This document shows, in pieces, positions 6,005 through 9,050 of a stretch of 9,050 bases of DNA. Positions within the stretch are counted from its first letter, which is position 1. Every line of letters begins with the position of its first letter. The notes under the pieces were generated by a model. It searched no databases, was not told where the DNA came from, and saw nothing but the letters and a program-made list of their open reading frames with translations. Source of the stretch: Litoreibacter sp. Lineage in GTDB: Bacteria; Pseudomonadota; Alphaproteobacteria; Rhodobacterales; Rhodobacteraceae. Where the stretch lies: the NCBI GenBank assembly GCA_013042765.1, contig JABDPP010000443.1, positions 1 through 9,050 of the forward strand, read 5' to 3'. A program made the position numbers and the translations under genes.

Positions 6005-6917
6005 CCTCCACCTGCTTGCGCTGGAGTTTCAACGGCTCGGTCCGGGCCAGCCGGATCACGTTCGACATGTAGGGCTTTTGCGTGTCCTCGGACCGCGTCG
6101 CCGCGTAAAGCCGCTTGGTCTTACCCTCTTTGGTCAGCGGCCGCGTGACGTAATCGGAATTGTAGCGCACCTCGCGCACAACCCAGTCGGGCAGCACCGA
6201 GACACCGCGGTTCGAGGCCACCAGCAGCAGGATCACAGCGGTCAGTTCCACCTGCCGGATCGCGCGCGGCTCCACCCCCGCCGGGATCAGCAACTCCGTG
6301 AACACATCTAGCCGTGTGCGGTCCACCGGATAGGTGATCAAAAGCTGGTCCTTGAAATCTTCCGCCTCGACAAATTCCTTTTGTGCCAGAGGGTTCTGCG
6401 ACGACGCCACGAAGACCGGCTCATAGTCAAAGAGCGGCGTGAAATCGACGCCGGGCAGGTCTTCAGGGTCCGCTGAGACCACCAGATCGACCTCCTCGCG
6501 CAGCAGCGCGGGCAGGCCGTCAAAGCTAAGGCCCGGACGGATATCAACGTCGATATCGGGCCAGGACTGGCGGAACCCCTCGAGCACAGGAAAGAGCCAT
6601 TCGAAACAGGCGTGACACTCGATCGCGATATGCAACCGCCCCGTCTTGCCAGAGCGCAGCCCGCGGAAATCCTCCTGCAGCGCCTCGACCTCGGGCAGGA
6701 TCTTCTCGGCCAGCCGCAACAGCTTCATGCCCGCAGGTGAGAGCTTCATCGGCTTGGAGCGGCGGATGAACAACTCCACCCCAGCCTGTTCCTCCAGCCC
6801 CTTGATCTGGTGGCTCAGCGCGGACTGGGTGATGTGAAGCTGATCTGCCGCCTTGGCCAGACCGCCAGCTTCATGGATCGCTTTGACCGTGCGCAGGTGG
6901 CGAAACTCCAAATGCAT
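5997..6917 (-). CDS. metR: LysR-type regulator MetR
   Basis: Transcriptional regulator of methionine biosynthesis genes, using homocysteine as co-effector in the known enterobacterial protein. Length 306 residues. The N-terminal winged helix-turn-helix shows FRHLRTVKAIHEAGGLAKAA (5-24) and ITQSALSHQIKGLEEQAG (29-46), typical LysR. The effector domain carries stretches strongly like E. coli MetR: RLHIAIECHACFEWLFPVLE (94-113), LFDYEPVFVA (162-171), LITYPVDRTRLDVF (193-206) and VLPDWVV (241-247). Start 6917 (MHLEFRHL) is preceded by GAGGAC at a good distance; the frame continues to 7112 but would cover the promoter region and part of metF. It is divergent from metF with 92 bp between the two start codons, the classical LysR arrangement, so it probably controls metF and itself. 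Confidence 0.93.
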   Translation of the reverse strand: MHLEFRHLRTVKAIHEAGGLAKAADQLHITQSALSHQIKGLEEQAGVELFIRRSKPMKLSPAGMKLLRLAEKILPEVEALQEDFRGLRSGKTGRLHIAIECHACFEWLFPVLEGFRQSWPDIDVDIRPGLSFDGLPALLREEVDLVVSADPEDLPGVDFTPLFDYEPVFVASSQNPLAQKEFVEAEDFKDQLLITYPVDRTRLDVFTELLIPAGVEPRAIRQVELTAVILLLVASNRGVSVLPDWVVREVRYNSDYVTRPLTKEGKTKRLYAATRSEDTQKPYMSNVIRLARTEPLKLQRKQVEEA

Positions 6918-6927
6918 GTGGTCCTCA

Positions 6928-6949
6928 TGATAATCTTGAAAGTTATGAA
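6928..6949. promoter_or_regulatory. AT-rich dyad between metR and metF (candidate MetR site)
   Basis: An AT-rich island stands out in GC-rich surroundings. ATAA (6930-6933) and TTAT (6943-6946) are inverted around a centre at 6938, with further matching pairs at 6936-6940 and 6928/6948. The sequence TGAA occurs twice with five bases between (6937-6940, 6946-6949), in direct rather than the inverted TGAA-N5-TTCA order known for E. coli MetR. TTGAAA (6936-6941) could serve as a -35 for metF. On the minus strand GAGACA, 16 bases, GATTAT is a possible metR promoter. Confidence 0.4.
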
Positions 6950-7009
6950 TTTGTCTCACATCGGGGAGTGTGGGACAAGGCACCATCTGTTCAGACCCCG
7001 GAGAGCCGC

Positions 7010-7876
7010 ATGTCCCGCCCGAATATCTCGTTCGAATTCTTCCCGCCCAAGAGCCTCGAGGCGAGCTTCCGGCTATGGGATGCGGTGCAGACGCTGGCGC
7101 CGCTGGACCCATCCTTCGTCTCCGTCACCTATGGCGCGGGCGGCACGACGCGGAAACTGACCCATGAGGCGGTCGAGGCCTTGCACAAAACCCAAGGGTT
7201 GCGCGTGGCCGCCCACCTGACCTGCGTCGACGCCACGCGCGCCGAAACGCTGGCCATCGCGCAGGCTTATGCCGAGGCTGGCGTCACCGACATCGTGGCG
7301 CTGCGTGGCGATCCGCCAAAGGGCGCCGATCACTTCACGCCCCATCCCGACGGGTTCACCTCGTCCATCGAGCTGATCGCAGCGCTAAAAGCCCAAAACG
7401 ATTTCACGATCCGGGTCGGCGCCTATCCCGACACCCATCCCGAAGCCCGCGACATGGACGCCGATATCGCCTTCCTCAAGCGCAAGTTCGACGCCTGCGC
7501 GGATGCGGCGATCACCCAGTTCTTCTTCGAGGCGGAGACCTTCTTCCGGTTCCGCGATGCCTGCGAGAAAGCCGGCATCGACAAGCCGATCATCCCGGGC
7601 ATCTTCCCAATCGAAAACTGGACCAAGGCGCGCAGTTTCGCAGCCCGCTGCGGCGCGAAGATCCCCACATGGCTGGACGACAGTTTCGCCACGGCGATCC
7701 GCGACGACCGTCACGACCTGCTGGCCATCGCACTGGCAACCGAGCTTTGCGACGACCTGCTTCAGGGCGGTGTGGAAGACCTGCATTTCTACACGCTCAA
7801 CAAGCCCGATATGACCCGCGACATCTGCGCGGCACTGGGCGTGAGCCCCCGTGTCGAGCTGGCCGAGGTCGCCTGA
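7010..7876 (+). CDS. metF: 5,10-methylenetetrahydrofolate reductase MetF
   Basis: FAD-dependent enzyme reducing methylene-THF to 5-methyl-THF, the methyl donor for methionine synthase; cytoplasmic TIM barrel. Length 288 residues, close to E. coli MetF (296) but without that protein's extra N-terminal segment. Seen: SFEFFPPKS (7-15) with E9 matching catalytic E28 of E. coli, SVTYGAGGTTR (38-48), AAHLTCVDAT (67-76), VALRGDPPKG (96-105) with D101 matching D120, AAITQFFFEAETFFRFRDAC (166-185) with Q170 matching Q183, IPGIFPI (195-201) and DLHFYTLNK (257-265). Start 7010 has GGAGAG five bases upstream; the frame is open from 6968 but the added 14 residues are not family-like. It diverges from metR, which likely activates it. 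A homocysteine-free, constitutive mode cannot be excluded. Confidence 0.96.
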   Translation: MSRPNISFEFFPPKSLEASFRLWDAVQTLAPLDPSFVSVTYGAGGTTRKLTHEAVEALHKTQGLRVAAHLTCVDATRAETLAIAQAYAEAGVTDIVALRGDPPKGADHFTPHPDGFTSSIELIAALKAQNDFTIRVGAYPDTHPEARDMDADIAFLKRKFDACADAAITQFFFEAETFFRFRDACEKAGIDKPIIPGIFPIENWTKARSFAARCGAKIPTWLDDSFATAIRDDRHDLLAIALATELCDDLLQGGVEDLHFYTLNKPDMTRDICAALGVSPRVELAEVA

Positions 7877-7908
7877 TCCCCGTCTTCTGACACTCCTGCA
7901 CCTTGCGC

Positions 7909-7922
7909 GCCCGCGCCCGGGC
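7909..7922 (+). terminator. Short GC hairpin between metF and the thioesterase gene
   Basis: GCCCG (7909-7913) pairs with CGGGC (7918-7922) around a four-base loop, 33 bases after the metF stop. It is GC-only and followed by CTCTAACC, so it lacks a U tract. It may attenuate read-through into the next gene, or simply reflect base composition. Confidence 0.25.
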
Positions 7923-7954
7923 CTCTAACCCATCGGTAAGACAAGGAGACGGAC

Positions 7955-8443
7955 ATGCCGGAACAGTTTTTCGCAGAATCCAGGGACGATTTGCCGGGCA
8001 AGGACGCAGTCCTGTCCATGTCCGGGCTGGAATTCATGGAAGGGATCCTGAACGGCACCCTGCCCGGCCCGCCCATCGCGCAACTTCTGAACTACCGCCT
8101 GCAGGAGGTCTCGCAAGGCCATATCCTGTTTCGCGGCACGCCCAAATTCGAGCATTTCAACCCGGTCGGCACCGTGCATGGCGGCTGGTACGGCACCGTG
8201 CTCGACAGCGCCATGGCCTGCGCCGTGATGACCACCGTGCCGAAAGGCTCGGTCTACACGACGCTGGAATACAAGGTGAATATCGTGCGCGCGATCCCCG
8301 AAGGCATGAGCGTCGACATCCAAGGGGAGGTCAGCCACGCGGGCCGTTCCACCGGGGTTGCCAATGGCTGGATCCGCGGCACCGAGGACGGCCGCGTCTA
8401 CGCCACCGGCTCCACCACCTGCCTGATCATGAAGATCGACTGA
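7955..8443 (+). CDS. PaaI-type hotdog thioesterase
   Basis: Single hotdog-fold acyl-CoA thioesterase of the PaaI/YbdB-like group, 162 residues; relatives hydrolyse aryl- or acyl-CoA thioesters and act as homotetramers in the cytoplasm. The active-site region reads HFNPVGTVHGGWYGTVLDSAMA (67-88): the HGG motif at 75-77 and D84, nine residues after H75, occupy the spacing of the catalytic aspartate in E. coli PaaI. A second family region is YTTLEYKVNIVRAIPEG (101-117), followed by GEVSHAGRSTGVANGWI (124-140). An N-terminal extension of about 40 residues precedes the hotdog fold and is longer than in PaaI. Start 7955 has AAGGAG nine bases upstream. It follows metF by 78 bp in the same direction but has no obvious link to methionine metabolism; the paa genes are not visible. 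Substrate unknown. Confidence 0.9.
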   Translation: MPEQFFAESRDDLPGKDAVLSMSGLEFMEGILNGTLPGPPIAQLLNYRLQEVSQGHILFRGTPKFEHFNPVGTVHGGWYGTVLDSAMACAVMTTVPKGSVYTTLEYKVNIVRAIPEGMSVDIQGEVSHAGRSTGVANGWIRGTEDGRVYATGSTTCLIMKID

Positions 8444-8464
8444 GACCGCTAATTTTCGCAGGTA

Positions 8465-9050
8465 TTATTTTCCCAGGCACCAGCGCATGATCGCTTTTTG
8501 CGCATGCAGCCGGTTTTCCGCCTCGTCGAAAATCACCGAATGCGGCCCGTCCATCACCTCGGAAGTGGCCTCCTCGTCGCGATGGGCCGGCAGGCAATGC
8601 ATGAACAGCGCATCGTCGCTGGCGTGCGCCATCAGCTCGGCATTGACCTGATAGGGGCGCAGCTGGTTGTGGCGGCGTTCACGGGCCGATTGCGCATCAT
8701 GCATCGACACCCATGTATCGGCTACCACCAGATCGGCGCCCTGCACCGCGCGGACGGGATCACGCTCGATCTCGATCCGGACGCCTTCCTTGCGGGCCAG
8801 ATCGATGAACTCCTGCTCAGGGTCCAGCGTGTCGGGCCCGGTGAAGGTCAGGTCGAAGCCGAATTGCCCTGCGGCATGCACGAAGGAGGCGCAGACATTG
8901 TTGCCGTCACCGGTCCACACCACCTTCTTGCCCGCAATCGGGCCGCGATGCTCTTCGAAAGTCATGACATCGGCCATGATCTGGCAGGGATGGGTACGAT
9001 TGGTCAGACCGTTGATGACCGGCACCGTGGCATGTTCGGCCATCTCCAGC
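8465..9050 (-). CDS. argF: Ornithine carbamoyltransferase ArgF (C-terminal part)
   Basis: Cytoplasmic enzyme of arginine synthesis joining ornithine and carbamoyl phosphate to citrulline. Only the last 194 or so residues are in view; the frame is still open at the right edge (codons before 9043 read LE, continuing the family sequence), so the ATG at 9043 is internal. Seen in order: [20 protein letters not shown] with the carbamoyl-phosphate HPCQ motif, [16 protein letters not shown] (ornithine domain start), [27 protein letters not shown] with the ornithine-binding D-x3-SM region, and the catalytic [13 protein letters not shown] with its cysteine. Most relatives read HRGEE where this one has HRDEE. 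The stop is TAA at 8467-8465, 21 bp from the convergent thioesterase gene. The N-terminal half and any argD partner would lie to the right. Confidence 0.95.
   Translation of the reverse strand, partial: LEMAEHATVPVINGLTNRTHPCQIMADVMTFEEHRGPIAGKKVVWTGDGNNVCASFVHAAGQFGFDLTFTGPDTLDPEQEFIDLARKEGVRIEIERDPVRAVQGADLVVADTWVSMHDAQSARERRHNQLRPYQVNAELMAHASDDALFMHCLPAHRDEEATSEVMDGPHSVIFDEAENRLHAQKAIMRWCLGK

Noticed and set aside
6918..7009. SAM- or SAH-type riboswitch ahead of metF
   Set aside because: The gap is only 92 bp, is shared with the divergent metR promoter, and shows no paired-stem and pseudoknot pattern of those classes; control by MetR is the simpler reading.

Overview
The window reads as a stretch of ordinary chromosome from a GC-rich alphaproteobacterium. 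The protein styles and gene neighbours (MetR/MetF pair, SuhB-type phosphatase, PaaI-type thioesterase, HisC-like aminotransferase) fit Rhodobacterales, probably the Roseobacter group. That placement is inference from recognised protein families, not from a database search. There are eleven protein-coding genes, two of them cut by the window edges. I see no rRNA, tRNA, CRISPR array, insertion sequence or phage gene. No gap between genes exceeds about 125 bp.

Layout from left to right: a HisC-like PLP aminotransferase (+, 5' end missing); a 58-residue two-helix membrane protein (+, 1135-1311); a class V PLP aminotransferase of the serine/alanine-glyoxylate type (-); a family 2 glycosyltransferase resembling the 'arsenosugar biosynthesis' TIGR04283 group (-); the folate-binding Fe-S/tRNA-modification factor YgfZ (+); an inositol monophosphatase family enzyme, SuhB-like (-); an EamA/DMT-type ten-helix transporter (+); the LysR-type regulator MetR (-); methylenetetrahydrofolate reductase MetF (+); a PaaI-type hotdog thioesterase (+); and ornithine carbamoyltransferase ArgF (-, its N-terminal part lies beyond the window).

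The strands alternate almost gene by gene, giving three divergent gaps (GT2/ygfZ, suhB/EamA, metR/metF) and four tight convergent junctions of 9-29 bp with no classical U-tract terminator. The clearest functional unit is the divergent metR-metF pair: MetR is the activator of methionine-pathway genes and metF makes the methyl donor 5-methyl-THF. YgfZ and the glyoxylate aminotransferase touch the same folate/C1/glycine-serine metabolism but are not arranged as an operon with them.

I did not find a new multi-gene system. The points most worth a second look are a cluster of perfect palindromes in the suhB/EamA gap, one of which brackets the transporter's translation start; the small membrane protein, whose ribosome binding site is strong; and an AT-rich dyad between metR and metF.
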